64,000 bases of DNA from Paenibacillus faecis (GTDB taxonomy: Bacteria > Bacillota > Bacilli > Paenibacillales > Paenibacillaceae), in the NCBI RefSeq assembly GCF_008084145.1, contig NZ_VSDO01000001.1:1006840-1070839 (forward strand), read 5' to 3'. A program made the translations under genes and the position numbers. The notes beneath the pieces are model-generated. The model was not told the origin of the DNA and made no database searches. It saw only the letters and a list, made by a program, of their open reading frames with translations. This document shows positions 18,345-27,676 of this stretch, piece after piece (the first letter of the stretch is position 1; every line of letters starts with the position of its first letter).

Positions 18345-19805
18345 CACTAGCGTTGCATTAAATTTCGCAGACAAAAAAGAAGACATCTCCTATTGTTGAG
18401 TTACCCTCGCGTTATCCATAAAAACGCCTCAACAATAAGGAGATGACTATGGATAACGTACCTAATCAAACTGTCATTTGTCAATGTCTAAAGTTATTAA
18501 ATGTGGACCCTTCTCGTAATACATCTTTGGATTATCGTGCCCGGAAATTGTTTGTCGGTTCTGCGACTCTTCTGTTTATTGAGGCTCAGTTGCACCAGCG
18601 CGGTTCCTATAAAGTGATAGCAGAGCATTTAGCCGCCAATCGCGATTTTCAGAAATTCCTTCAACTCGAAAGTATCAGTGCTGCCCAGTTATCACGAAAA
18701 ATGAAGCAACTGCCTATGGCAAATCTTCAAACGCTCTTTTTCTCGATCATGGAACGAATCAAGCAGCAAACGAAGAACTTGAAGGGAATTACTCCGGGTA
18801 TTGGTAAACTAAATCTCTTAGATTCGACGGGAGTTACTCTGCCACCTATTCTCGCAAAATGGTGCTACTGTTCAGAAACCAATCACGGCGCGAAGATGCA
18901 CACCTCCTTGGTCGTGGTGGACTCCAAAACCATGTATCCGGGTAAAATCATCGCCTCCACCAAGGATATCGCGGACCATGAAGTGGCTCTTGAATTCACG
19001 GTCGACAAAGACGCGACTTATGTGATGGATCGTGGTTACCAAGTGTACGAGCATTTTCAACAATGGCTAGAGGACAAGATCAAATTTGTATGTCGCGTCA
19101 AGGAAAATAGCCGGCTAACGATCATCCGGGAAAGGGAACTGCCCAAAAGACAGAAGGGTTTCATCCGTGATGCTGATGTGAAGCTTCCGGGCTTGCCTGG
19201 GGTTTTTCGCCTAATTGAGTTTTATGATGACCAGAAGCGTACTTATCGCCTTGTAACGAACCGTTTTGACTTGTCTGCACACCAAATCGCTGAGATTTAC
19301 CGAAATCGTTGGCACATCGAGTTGTTTTTTAAGTGGGTCAAACAGCATATTCGATTAGTTAAACCACATGGATATACGCCAGAAGTCATCTGGAACCAAA
19401 TGTATATCGCTTTAATCGCCTATGCTTTATGCTTGCTCGTCAAGTTGACCCTGGACTGTAAAAAATCGATGTGGGATCTTCTTCAACTGATTCGTATCTA
19501 TGCGGAAAAGCCGTGGGAAGATCTGATGAAAGCCCTCTACCGCAAGCCAACACGAACCTCGAAGGGGCGAACCAAGCGAAATGGCAGGCCACCAAAAAAA
19601 GCAAAGAAGTCAATGGAGCCGAGACTGATCATACGCTAATGACAAATGAACAGGAATAGTAATTTTCAAAAAAAAGGATAATGCGTAGGGCCTTTTCCCC
19701 CTTAGCTTTTTTTGTTTAACCAAGAAAAACATAATGTAAAAATATTGATTAAAAGTAAATTTAGGGGAATTATTCATAATCAAATTACTTAATGCAACGC
19801 TAGTG
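18345..19805 (+). mobile_element. Complete IS4-family insertion sequence with 9-bp target duplication
   Basis: The 1,461-bp element begins CACTAGCGTTGCATTAA and ends TTAATGCAACGCTAGTG, perfect 17-bp inverted ends. CTCCCCTAC lies on both sides (18336-18344 and 19806-19814). It carries one intact transposase gene. The clean target duplication suggests recent insertion. Confidence 0.93.
18449..19639 (+). CDS. IS4-family transposase
   Basis: This 396-residue DDE transposase looks intact. The first catalytic Asp is in NLLDSTGVTL, the second in YVMDRGYQVY, and the last in the IS4-specific Y-R-E-K signature, YRNRWHIELFFKWVK, with the exact Y(2)R(3)E(6)K spacing. The N-terminal 100 residues form the helical region usual in this group. 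The start at 18449 is preferred because AAGGAG lies 6 bases upstream; the ATG at 18443 touches it. The gene fills most of the element and there is no second frame. Confidence 0.93.
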   Translation: MDNVPNQTVICQCLKLLNVDPSRNTSLDYRARKLFVGSATLLFIEAQLHQRGSYKVIAEHLAANRDFQKFLQLESISAAQLSRKMKQLPMANLQTLFFSIMERIKQQTKNLKGITPGIGKLNLLDSTGVTLPPILAKWCYCSETNHGAKMHTSLVVVDSKTMYPGKIIASTKDIADHEVALEFTVDKDATYVMDRGYQVYEHFQQWLEDKIKFVCRVKENSRLTIIRERELPKRQKGFIRDADVKLPGLPGVFRLIEFYDDQKRTYRLVTNRFDLSAHQIAEIYRNRWHIELFFKWVKQHIRLVKPHGYTPEVIWNQMYIALIAYALCLLVKLTLDCKKSMWDLLQLIRIYAEKPWEDLMKALYRKPTRTSKGRTKRNGRPPKKAKKSMEPRLIIR

Positions 19806-20007
19806 CTCCCCTACCTCAAAACGGAGTTGGTCGCTGACCAATGTTCTCGATTTTAATTTGTTTAATGCAACTCGGGTGGGTTTTAACCCCTCTCTTATTT
19901 ATCTCGGAGAATAAATCCAATAACTAATAGCATATTTTGTCGTTTTTTGAAAATATCATCATCGCGGCTACAATCGCGTTCATCCCCCTTCCCCATCAAC
20001 AAAGCAC

Positions 20008-20047
20008 AAAAAAAGCGCCAGATCTTGTCCATTTCAAGATCTGACGC
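20008..20047 (-). terminator. Intrinsic terminator of the CBS/CorC transporter gene
   Basis: AGATCTTG pairs with CAAGATCT, extended by imperfect GCGCC/GACGC pairing, and the minus-strand RNA ends in seven U. The stop codon lies 10 bp upstream. It resembles the terminator at 17,381. Confidence 0.8.
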
Positions 20048-20056
20048 CTCTTCCCT

Positions 20057-21430
20057 CTATTCCCCCGGCTCGAACTCCTGCTGTCCCTTGTCTGCGGGTT
20101 TTTCCTTCGTAATCTTCACCCGGGTGATCCGCAGGCGTCCCGCTTCCGCCACCTCAAGGGTGACGTTTCGGACGACCTTCTTCTTCCCTTTAACCGGCAT
20201 GCCATCCAGCTCTTTGAACAGCCAGCCGCCGACGGAGTCCACCTCGTCGTCTTCGATGTCGATGCCGACCAGATCGTTGACGTCCTCCAGCAACATGCGC
20301 CCGTCGACCGAGTATACGCCATCAGCCAGCACTTCGACCTCAGGCAGCTCATCTTCAAATTCGTCATGCAGGTCGCCGACGATTTCCTCCAAAATCACTT
20401 CGACGGTCAACAGCCCGGCCGTTCCGCCATACTCGTCCACCACTAGGGTGAGTTGGGAGTGTTTTTTCTGCATCAACCGAAGAACATGGCTGACCTCCAT
20501 CGACTCGGGCACGTTCAGAATCGGACGCACCATCTCCTCCAGCTTCAGGGGGCTGTCCGACTCGGGAAGCAGCAGGTCCGTAATATGCACGAACCCGATA
20601 ATCTGGTCCTTGTCCTCCACCGCGACCGGATAGCGGGAATGCTTCGTTTCCGCAACAATCCGCATATTTTCCTCCCACGTCAGGTTCGTGTACAGACAGT
20701 CCATGTCCGTGCGGGGCAGCATCACTTCGCGGGCCAGCATGTCGGAGAAATCGAAGATGTTGTCCATCAGCTTCATCTCATCTTTGTCGATGACCCCGCT
20801 CTTGGCGCTCTGGTTCATCAGGATGCGGATCTCCTCCTCGGAGTGGGCCGCTTCCCCCTCACCCGCCGGTTCGATGCCGATGGCCCGGAGCATCGCGTTG
20901 GCCGCCGAATTCAACAGCCAAATGACCGGCAGAAACACCTTATAAAAAAACAGCAGCGGAGCCGACAGCCACAGGGAAGCCGCTTCGGATTTTTGAATCG
21001 CCAGCGACTTCGGCGCAAGCTCACCGATGACGATATGTAAAAAGGTGATGATGGCAAAGCCGACCGCAACCGAAACGGTGGAGATCAAAGTCGGATCGGA
21101 CACGCCCATTTGATGCATCAGAGGCTCGATCAACAGCTCCGACACCGCCGGCTCCCCGACCCAGCCGAGCCCCAGCGAGGCCAGGGTAATTCCGAGCTGG
21201 GTCGCCGATAAATAAGCGTCGAGCTTCTTGTTGACTCGCAACGCGTAGACAGCGCGGCGGTTCCCTTCGCTCACCAGCTGCGTCAACCGGGATTGACGCA
21301 CCTTGACGAGCGAGAACTCCGCCGCCACGAAGAAACCGTTCAAGAAGACCAGGATAAAAACGATCAAGAGATTCATAATGAGCTTGCCCCAATGAAACTC
21401 GGTATGTCCGTCAATGATGGCGTAGTGCAT
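20057..21430 (-). CDS. Hemolysin-family CNNM-type membrane protein with CBS and CorC domains
   Basis: The 457-residue protein has an N-terminal DUF21 (CNNM) membrane region with about four helices (LLIVFILVFLNGFFVAAEF at the start, VGFAIITFLHIVIGELAPKSLA later), two CBS domains near residues 220-345 (REVMLPRTDMDCL, then VVDEYGGTAGLLTVEVILEEIVG) and a C-terminal CorC/HlyC domain ending near residue 440. Family members are linked to magnesium or cobalt efflux, and B. subtilis YhdP/MpfA is a magnesium exporter; the hemolysin name is historical. The start has AGAGGG upstream. It follows yfkAB by 17 bp and may share its transcript. Confidence 0.9.
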   Translation of the reverse strand: MHYAIIDGHTEFHWGKLIMNLLIVFILVFLNGFFVAAEFSLVKVRQSRLTQLVSEGNRRAVYALRVNKKLDAYLSATQLGITLASLGLGWVGEPAVSELLIEPLMHQMGVSDPTLISTVSVAVGFAIITFLHIVIGELAPKSLAIQKSEAASLWLSAPLLFFYKVFLPVIWLLNSAANAMLRAIGIEPAGEGEAAHSEEEIRILMNQSAKSGVIDKDEMKLMDNIFDFSDMLAREVMLPRTDMDCLYTNLTWEENMRIVAETKHSRYPVAVEDKDQIIGFVHITDLLLPESDSPLKLEEMVRPILNVPESMEVSHVLRLMQKKHSQLTLVVDEYGGTAGLLTVEVILEEIVGDLHDEFEDELPEVEVLADGVYSVDGRMLLEDVNDLVGIDIEDDEVDSVGGWLFKELDGMPVKGKKKVVRNVTLEVAEAGRLRITRVKITKEKPADKGQQEFEPGE

Positions 21431-21447
21431 GTAAATTGCCCTCTTTT

Positions 21448-22587
21448 CTATAATGTGATCGCTTTACGGGATTTGAAATCGATGTCTTTGTAATACATGT
21501 CGGCGACAAGCAAATTCGGCCCGCAGCAACCCGCTGCATCGCAGTGGCAGTTTACTTTTTGATTCAAAGGATGGTTGTTCAGCCAGTCGTCAAAAATCGC
21601 ATCGAGCCCCGTGTCCATCACGTTTCCAAACGCGGGAATAGCCGCGAAATCCGTCACGTACACATCTCCCGTGAACATATTGACGTTCACCCGGTTGCGG
21701 CCGTCCGGATCGTTTCGCACCGTGACGTTCGGCTCCCGGCGCAGGCGCCGCAGCAGCTCGGCATCCTCCGCGTTGCCGTTGCAGGCGAAGAACGGGAGCG
21801 TCCCGAACAGCATCCACACCTCGGGGTCCCGCGCGTCCAGCAGGGAGTGAATCGCCCGGCGCATATCCGCAAGCGGCAGCACCGGCAAGCCTTCGGCGAA
21901 ATCGGCCGCGTACATCGGATGCACCTCGTGACGGCGGCAGCCCATCTCCAGAATCAGCCGGTGGATTTCCGGAAGCTTCGCATGGGTCCGGTAATTGATC
22001 ATCGATTCGGCGGAAATAAACATGCCCGCCTCGCTTAATCTTGCCGCGTTCTCGATCATTTTATGATACATGCGGTAAGCGACGTCCGGATTCACCGCAT
22101 GCCCGCTGCGCGCAAAACCCACTTCGTGAAAATCCCGCTCGCTCGTGTAGTTGAACGAAATATGCATCACGTCCAAGTAAGGCAGGAGCTTCTCATAGCG
22201 CTCATAGTCGAGCGTAAGATTGGAGTTGATCTGCGAGCGGATCCCTCTCGCCTTGGCATACTGAAGCAGCGGAACGATCACCTCGTCTACGGTTTGTTTA
22301 CGGAAGGTCGGCTCCCCGCCCGTAATGCTGATCGTGCGCAAGTGCTCCACCCGGTCCAGGGCATCCAGCATCACCTTTAGCGGAATCATGTCCGGCTCTT
22401 TCATCACCAGGCTGTCGCCTACGGCACAGTGCTCACAGCGCATATTGCACAGATTCGTCACCGTCATTTCCACGCTCGTCAGCACATGCCGTCCGTATTC
22501 CCTCAGCGAGACGATCGGGTCCCACGGGTCATTGCTTGGCGTAATCTCCAAGTGCCTGCTTCTATTATGGTTCTCTAAATTCAACAT
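21448..22587 (-). CDS. yfkAB: Radical SAM / CxCxxxxC motif protein YfkAB
   Basis: The 379-residue protein has the radical SAM cluster motif CNMRCEHC near residue 50, then ISITGGEPTFRK, the SAM-binding GGE. The C-terminal end has CHCDAAGC, fitting the CxCxxxxC motif that defines the YfkAB family and probably binds a second cluster. The substrate of the family is unknown. AAGGTGA lies before the ATG. It overlaps neither neighbour and is followed on the same strand by the CBS/CorC gene. Confidence 0.9.
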   Translation of the reverse strand: MLNLENHNRSRHLEITPSNDPWDPIVSLREYGRHVLTSVEMTVTNLCNMRCEHCAVGDSLVMKEPDMIPLKVMLDALDRVEHLRTISITGGEPTFRKQTVDEVIVPLLQYAKARGIRSQINSNLTLDYERYEKLLPYLDVMHISFNYTSERDFHEVGFARSGHAVNPDVAYRMYHKMIENAARLSEAGMFISAESMINYRTHAKLPEIHRLILEMGCRRHEVHPMYAADFAEGLPVLPLADMRRAIHSLLDARDPEVWMLFGTLPFFACNGNAEDAELLRRLRREPNVTVRNDPDGRNRVNVNMFTGDVYVTDFAAIPAFGNVMDTGLDAIFDDWLNNHPLNQKVNCHCDAAGCCGPNLLVADMYYKDIDFKSRKAITL

Positions 22588-22617
22588 TTACTCACCTTAT
22601 TTCTTTTATTAACCTAA

Positions 22618-22647
22618 AAAAGAAGAAAATGCACCCGAACCGGTGCA
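22618..22647 (-). terminator. Intrinsic terminator after the first HD-GYP gene
   Basis: TGCACC and GGTGCA flank a short loop and the minus-strand RNA continues UUUUCUUCUUUUUU. It lies about 40 bp after the HD-GYP stop. Confidence 0.8.
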
Positions 22648-22684
22648 GAATCTTCCTGTGATAGGCTTGCTAAGGAATCGGCCG

Positions 22685-23791
22685 TCAGACCGTCTTCTCC
22701 GTTTTGTTCTCCATTCTGTCCACCTTGGTAATGACGATGGACAACTGACTCAACAAATCAAGATCGTATGGCGATTTCAGCTCCGCGCCGTAGGGATCCG
22801 TAATAACCCGGATCACCGGTCGGTGCGGAATCTCCTTATGAATCTTAACCACCACGCCCTGCTCTCCCGTGCTTAACTTCACGGTCATGCCAAGCGGATA
22901 GATGGCCACATGGTCGCGGAACAATTCCAGCTTGGACTTCTCGTACCATTCTCCGCAGCCCGTGTACAGCACTTCCAGCGCTTGATCGGGGAGCATGGCC
23001 GGACGGTAGACCCGATGGGTCGTCATCGCGTCATAGGCATCCGTAATCGCAATCCAGCGGGCAAATTCGGAAATATTCTCCCCTTTCAAACCGCGCGGAT
23101 AACCCGTGCCGTTGATCCGCTCATGGTGCTGATAAGCACAGTGAGCCGACTTTAACGGGATTCCCGGCTCATCCTTGAGCATTTGAAAACCGATAACCGG
23201 ATGCCGCTTGATCTGTTCGAACTCCTCATCCGTCAACCGTGAAGGTTTGTTCAGCAGGTCCAGGGGGAGCTTGGTCTTACCGATATCGTGAAGCATCGCG
23301 CCCAAACCGAGCAGCGTCAATTCTTCCTTGCTGTACCCGTAAATTTGTCCGAGCAAAAGCGTATAAACGCATACGTTGAGCGAATGCCGGTATAAATAGT
23401 GATCCATGCTGTTGATGTTCATCATCATGATCATGGCATCTTCGCGGGAACTCAGATCGTCCATAATGGATTCCACGAGGCCCGTAAAAGTCTTGCCCAT
23501 ATAAGGGTAAATAAGTCCTTTCATCGTCGGCTCCGTCAGCTTCCGAAAGCTGGTGCGGATTTCCTGCAGCGCCTTCCGGCGGGTCTCGTCTTCAATCAGG
23601 TCCTGAATGACCACATCCTCCGTCCGCGCATCGGCCACATAAACATAATCCAATCCGTGGGCCCGCAAACGGCGGATAATCGCTTCGCTTAACTCAGCAT
23701 TCTCCGACAGCAGAATAATTCCATCTTCGTTGTATATCTTTTTTCCGAGCTTCATTCCGGGCTGTAAGGAGCTCACTGGGATAAGGCGCAC
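22685..23791 (-). CDS. HD-GYP cyclic-di-GMP phosphodiesterase
   Basis: The 368-residue protein has an N-terminal regulatory region of about 130 residues, including a PGMKLGKKIYNEDG opening typical of these proteins, and an HD-GYP domain. All key motifs are present: HSLNV, MLHDIGKTKLP with the HD dyad, HHERINGTGYPRGL with GYP, and ITDAYDAMTTHRVY. It should hydrolyse cyclic di-GMP in the cytosol. The start codon is GTG. A short C-terminal region of about 70 residues resembles a small beta domain. A second, degenerate HD-GYP protein lies 2.5 kb away. Confidence 0.9.
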   Translation of the reverse strand: MRLIPVSSLQPGMKLGKKIYNEDGIILLSENAELSEAIIRRLRAHGLDYVYVADARTEDVVIQDLIEDETRRKALQEIRTSFRKLTEPTMKGLIYPYMGKTFTGLVESIMDDLSSREDAMIMMMNINSMDHYLYRHSLNVCVYTLLLGQIYGYSKEELTLLGLGAMLHDIGKTKLPLDLLNKPSRLTDEEFEQIKRHPVIGFQMLKDEPGIPLKSAHCAYQHHERINGTGYPRGLKGENISEFARWIAITDAYDAMTTHRVYRPAMLPDQALEVLYTGCGEWYEKSKLELFRDHVAIYPLGMTVKLSTGEQGVVVKIHKEIPHRPVIRVITDPYGAELKSPYDLDLLSQLSIVITKVDRMENKTEKTV

Positions 23792-23905
23792 AAAAAACCA
23801 CTTCCGTCTCTCATTGTTTGCTGTTTCTCTAAGTAGTCAAGGGGTGATGAAAAAACTTCTATTTATTATAGAATAGATTACCGTAATAGGAAATGCTTAC
23901 AGCGT

Positions 23906-25351
23906 CTAATTCGCACTTTTTTTCCACCTTGGCAGAAAACAGGTTTCCACCGCTCCCGTCGTCTGCAGTTCCATCCTCAACAGATCCCGTAAAAAATCCG
24001 GAAGCATATACTCGGTCCCGGTCCCGTTCTTCAATCGTTCATACCCGATCCCGAACGTAAACATATCCAGGGTTCCGACCAGATAGTCTTTATCGGGCTC
24101 AACCGGGACTCCCTGAACACGGGCTTCGATGATTTTATGAAAAGGCTCGGCATCGGCCTCATACCTAATCTCCATTCCGTCCACGCAGATGCCGCCGAGC
24201 ACCTTTCCCCGGAAGCCGTATCCGTAAACCGCCTTGTTCGCCGTTTCATCCAGCAACGATTGCTCCAAGCTGTACAAAATATCCTTTCCTTTCAAACGCA
24301 TCCGGCAAGGATTAATCGGAGAAGGGCAGCGCTCATGCAGCATGCCTTCACTGATTTCCCCCGCGGGGAGATCCATCAGCAATTGGCCGCTGTTGACGAT
24401 GGCCAGGTCCGCTCCGGTGTATCTTCGCACCGCCTGGGCCAGCAAGTTGCCGAACGGCGATTCCTCGGTATAGCCGATCGGCAGCGGCCGATCATTGACC
24501 GCGACGGTTCGGTCCAAGCGCCGCTTGGCTCCCAGCTTGTGAATGGAGATCGCCTTCTCGATACGCTCATTGGCCGCCCCCTCCCGGACCGGAAGACAAT
24601 GACCCTCCACCATCATCGGTCTGCCTGCGGGTGCGGAACTTTTGCGGAACACGATTCGGCCCAGGTACTGTCCGAATTTTCCCGCCGCCGTAATCGCGGT
24701 GTTCCCGACCCATAGCGGCTCCTCCAATAAATGATGGGTATGACCGCCGATAATCAGATCGATGCCGGAAATCGATTCCGCCAGTTCTTTATCCATCGGT
24801 AGACCAAGATGGGACATTACGATAACGAGGTCGACCTGTGGCCGCAGCCGTTTTACCGACGCCGCAATCGTAATGCGGGGGTCCAGAGCCTCCACACCCA
24901 GCAGCTTGTAAAAATCCGGGTAAGAAGCGGTAGCTCCCACAAGTCCTATAGTGAACCCTCCACGGCGGAGAACAAGATGCTCCTTCGCCCATTTTGGAAG
25001 TTCTCCCGTGGCGAGATCGCGCAGATTGCCGCACACCACGGGGCACAGCAGCCCCGCATAAGCCTGTGCCAGCAGGTCCGGGGTGAACGTCAAACCTTCA
25101 TTGTTCCCGACCGTGATCGCATCGTAGCCGGTCAGGTTCAAGATATCCACATTCGCCTGCCCCAAGGTTCCTTCCGTTTCGGGGGCGGCCCGATCCATAT
25201 GATCCCCGATGTCCAGCAACAGCAAGGAAGTATCGGGAATGCCGCGCTGCTCGTCAATCATACCGGCGATCCGTCCCATCGCCCCGAAGTGGCTATGCAA
25301 ATCATTGGTATATATCACGGTTAGCGTTTCCTGGTCCGTCTCCGGCAGCAT
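23906..25351 (-). CDS. yunD: YunD-type 5'-nucleotidase family metallophosphoesterase
   Basis: This 481-residue protein has the two-domain 5'-nucleotidase layout. The calcineurin-like N-terminal part has YTNDLHSHF (metal ligands), DIGDHMD, VGNNEG in place of the usual GNHE, SHLGLPMD and GGHTHH. The C-terminal domain, from about residue 290, has NSGQL and SPINPCR-type substrate-binding features. Members hydrolyse nucleotides or UDP-sugars. The absence of a signal peptide points to a cytosolic enzyme such as B. subtilis YunD. The start at 25351 has GGAGG 7 bases upstream. The promoter region is shared with the divergent MoaD-MoaE gene. Confidence 0.88.
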   Translation of the reverse strand: MLPETDQETLTVIYTNDLHSHFGAMGRIAGMIDEQRGIPDTSLLLLDIGDHMDRAAPETEGTLGQANVDILNLTGYDAITVGNNEGLTFTPDLLAQAYAGLLCPVVCGNLRDLATGELPKWAKEHLVLRRGGFTIGLVGATASYPDFYKLLGVEALDPRITIAASVKRLRPQVDLVIVMSHLGLPMDKELAESISGIDLIIGGHTHHLLEEPLWVGNTAITAAGKFGQYLGRIVFRKSSAPAGRPMMVEGHCLPVREGAANERIEKAISIHKLGAKRRLDRTVAVNDRPLPIGYTEESPFGNLLAQAVRRYTGADLAIVNSGQLLMDLPAGEISEGMLHERCPSPINPCRMRLKGKDILYSLEQSLLDETANKAVYGYGFRGKVLGGICVDGMEIRYEADAEPFHKIIEARVQGVPVEPDKDYLVGTLDMFTFGIGYERLKNGTGTEYMLPDFLRDLLRMELQTTGAVETCFLPRWKKSAN

Positions 25352-25490
25352 GTTGGGCCTCCTTGTTGTCATAAAATTGACGCAATACTGACACTTAATT
25401 ATAAAGAATATTATATACCTTACGTTTACGTATTGTCTTCCTTATATGATATATTAAAAGAGCTTAAAATCCATTCCGAGGTGAAGTAAC

Positions 25491-26225
25491 ATGGAGCTTC
25501 AAATTTCATTATTTGCGGGCCTGGCCGACCGGATCGGAACGTCAAGCCTCCGGTTTGCCTGCGAGGAAGCCGCGCTTACCGCCGGAAGGCTGAAACAGCT
25601 GCTGGCCGAAGCGTACCCTGCCGCCGCCTCCCTGATCGACGTTTCCTTTGTCGCCGTTAACCAGGAATACGCCGCCGGAGACAGCCCCATCGCCGAACAT
25701 GACGAAGTGGCGCTGATTCCGCCCGTCTCGGGGGGAGAAGATCCGAAGGAACGAACCGGCAGCGAGTCCGAAGACGGGATGTTCGCCATCACCGAAAGCT
25801 CGCTATCCATCGATCGCATCTCCCATAAAGTGATTACCGCCAATCATGGAGCCACCTTAACATTTATCGGCACAACTCGCGAAATGACGGAGGGGCGCCG
25901 GACGATTCATCTGGAGTACGAAGCTTACGTTCCCATGGCCCTGGCCAAATTGCGGCAAATTGGCGCCGAAATCGGCGAGAAATGGCCCGGAACCCGCTGC
26001 GCCATCAGTCACCGGATCGGGAGGGTCGACATCGCCGAAGCCAGCGTAGTCATCGCCGTCTCTTCGCCGCACCGCGCAGCCTGCTACGAAGCCAGCCGTT
26101 ACGCTATCGAGCGGCTTAAGCAGATCGTTCCGATCTGGAAGAAGGAAGCCTGGGAAGACGGCAGCGAATGGAAAGGCCACGGATTGGGACCCTGGGATCC
26201 TTCGGCTCCGGGAACATTTTCCTAA
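25491..26225 (+). CDS. MoaD-MoaE fusion protein of molybdopterin synthase
   Basis: One 244-residue chain holds both subunits of molybdopterin synthase. Residues 1-82 are a ubiquitin-like MoaD ending VALIPPVSGG; residues 96-244 are MoaE, with FIGTTREM, LEYEAYVPMAL, HRIGRVDI and VPIWKKEAWEDG, the last carrying the active-site lysines. In the two-part enzyme the free C-terminal Gly-Gly of MoaD carries the sulfur into the MoaE active site. Here Gly81-Gly82 is followed by EDPKER, so cleavage after Gly82 would be needed, as reported for the mycobacterial MoaX fusion. No other moa or moe gene lies in the window. Confidence 0.92.
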   Translation: MELQISLFAGLADRIGTSSLRFACEEAALTAGRLKQLLAEAYPAAASLIDVSFVAVNQEYAAGDSPIAEHDEVALIPPVSGGEDPKERTGSESEDGMFAITESSLSIDRISHKVITANHGATLTFIGTTREMTEGRRTIHLEYEAYVPMALAKLRQIGAEIGEKWPGTRCAISHRIGRVDIAEASVVIAVSSPHRAACYEASRYAIERLKQIVPIWKKEAWEDGSEWKGHGLGPWDPSAPGTFS

Positions 26226-26313
26226 TTCCAAGGCCTTTTGTCTTATCAAGAGCATTGTCAACCCAATTATTCCCTGCTATGATTAAGAAAAAATGCAGAT
26301 TAACGAGGTGTCA

Positions 26314-27369
26314 ATGTCCTTGAAAGTACATATTATGGATCTCAGTCCCGGCGACCGGCTAGAAGCCGACGTATTCAACAACTTTGGTGTTCTTGTTCTT
26401 CAGAAGGATAAAGAGCTGACCAACGACGCAATTGTCAAACTGATGCAGCATGGAATTGATTATGTCGACGTTTCTCCCCAAACCGCCAAAGCTCAGACCG
26501 CGGCCGCGAGGCAGCAGATCCCGGAGCATGTACTTAAAGTTCAGCCTTACTTTGATGAAGCGGTGGACGGGTTTGAGTCGATTTTCTTGGAAGCGTTGTC
26601 CAATGGCACCTTTGACGAGGAGAAGATCAATCAGCTGCTTACGCCGATGATGAACGAACTGATCGCCCAAAAAGACGTGGTTTCCCTGCTCTTGCTGTTA
26701 AATGACAGCGACAATTATACATATAACCATTCCTTGCAGGTGGGAATGCTTTCTTATTATATCGCTTCCTGGCTGGGCTATCCTAAAGAGGAAGCTTTTG
26801 CGGCGGGAAAGGCGGGGTACTTGATCGATATCGGTAAAAGCCTCGTTCCCCAAGAAATACTACATAAACCCGGCAAATTGACCCCGGAGGAATTTGAGGA
26901 AGTCAAGCGCCACACGACATACGGCCACGACATTATTTTGAAATCGACCGGAGACGAATTGTCGGCCCTCGTCGCTTTGCAGCATCATGAGCGGGAGGAC
27001 GGCAGCGGATATCCGAAAGGCTTGCGCAGTTCGGAGATTCATCCGTACGCCAAAATAGCCGCTGTCGCCGACGTGTATAGTGCAATGACCTCGAACCGGG
27101 TCTATCAAAGCAAACAGGAATTCCTGACCGTATTGCGGGAGCTTAACAGCCTCAGTTTCGGAAAACTGAGCCCCGAGCCGACCCAGGCGCTGATCCGCCA
27201 CCTGCTTCCGAATTTCATCGGCAAGCGGGTGCTGCTGAGTTCCGGCGAGATGGGATCGATCGTGATGACGAACCAGACCGATTTCTTCCGGCCGCTCGTC
27301 CAAACCGACACCCGATTTGTCGACCTGTCCAAAGAGAAAGAAACTTCGATTTCGGAAGTCTATATGTGA
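26314..27369 (+). CDS. HD-GYP domain protein with a degenerate HD dyad
   Basis: The 351-residue protein has the same plan as the HD-GYP protein at 22,685, opening with SPGDRLEADVFNNFG. Its domain keeps NHSLQVG, H200, HHEREDGSGYPKGL (GYP at 232-234) and VADVYSAMTSNRVY, but the metal-binding His of the HD motif is Ile171 (YLIDIGK instead of LHDIGK). Loss of this ligand usually weakens or abolishes phosphodiesterase activity, so it may bind cyclic di-GMP or work as a receptor. The start at 26314 is chosen from GAGG upstream; an ATG 21 bp earlier has none. The next small gene follows after 78 bp. Confidence 0.85.
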   Translation: MSLKVHIMDLSPGDRLEADVFNNFGVLVLQKDKELTNDAIVKLMQHGIDYVDVSPQTAKAQTAAARQQIPEHVLKVQPYFDEAVDGFESIFLEALSNGTFDEEKINQLLTPMMNELIAQKDVVSLLLLLNDSDNYTYNHSLQVGMLSYYIASWLGYPKEEAFAAGKAGYLIDIGKSLVPQEILHKPGKLTPEEFEEVKRHTTYGHDIILKSTGDELSALVALQHHEREDGSGYPKGLRSSEIHPYAKIAAVADVYSAMTSNRVYQSKQEFLTVLRELNSLSFGKLSPEPTQALIRHLLPNFIGKRVLLSSGEMGSIVMTNQTDFFRPLVQTDTRFVDLSKEKETSISEVYM

Positions 27370-27447
27370 GACAAACCCAATAAAATGATTAAAAAAACAG
27401 CCCGTTCATCCGATATAGATAGAAGTGAGATCAGGAAGGTGGCTGAA

Positions 27448-27648
27448 ATGAACATCATGCATGAGTTAAAAATGGCAGTTACATTGGAACACCAGGTCGT
27501 CCTGACATTGGAAAACGGAGATTCGGTCGTCGGATTGCCCAAATGGTCCTCTCATCCCGAGAAAGTACAGGTCCGCACGATCGAAGGAGCGGTATGGCTG
27601 ATGCTGGATGAAATCAAGCATGTCACTAGAATTATTCCGTTCCAGTAA
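27448..27648 (+). CDS. Small Sm-like-pattern protein, unknown function
   Basis: A 66-residue protein, MNIMHELKMAV..., with pattern HQVVLTLENGDSVVGLPKW, then KVQVRTIEGAVWLMLDEIKHV. I recognise no named family, but the strand-NG-strand, Gly, strand-WL-EI layout recalls C-terminal domains of YolD-like proteins and the small proteins at 15,819 and 37,146. The start at 27448 has AGGAAGG 8 bases upstream. It follows the degenerate HD-GYP gene closely and ends before a strong terminator, so the two are probably co-transcribed. Confidence 0.65.
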   Translation: MNIMHELKMAVTLEHQVVLTLENGDSVVGLPKWSSHPEKVQVRTIEGAVWLMLDEIKHVTRIIPFQ

Positions 27649-27676
27649 TAAAGTACATAATTTTCCAGACACGCAA

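Noticed and set aside
20057-21430. True hemolysin or toxin
   Set aside because: The name is historical; the CNNM-CBS-CorC architecture points to ion transport.
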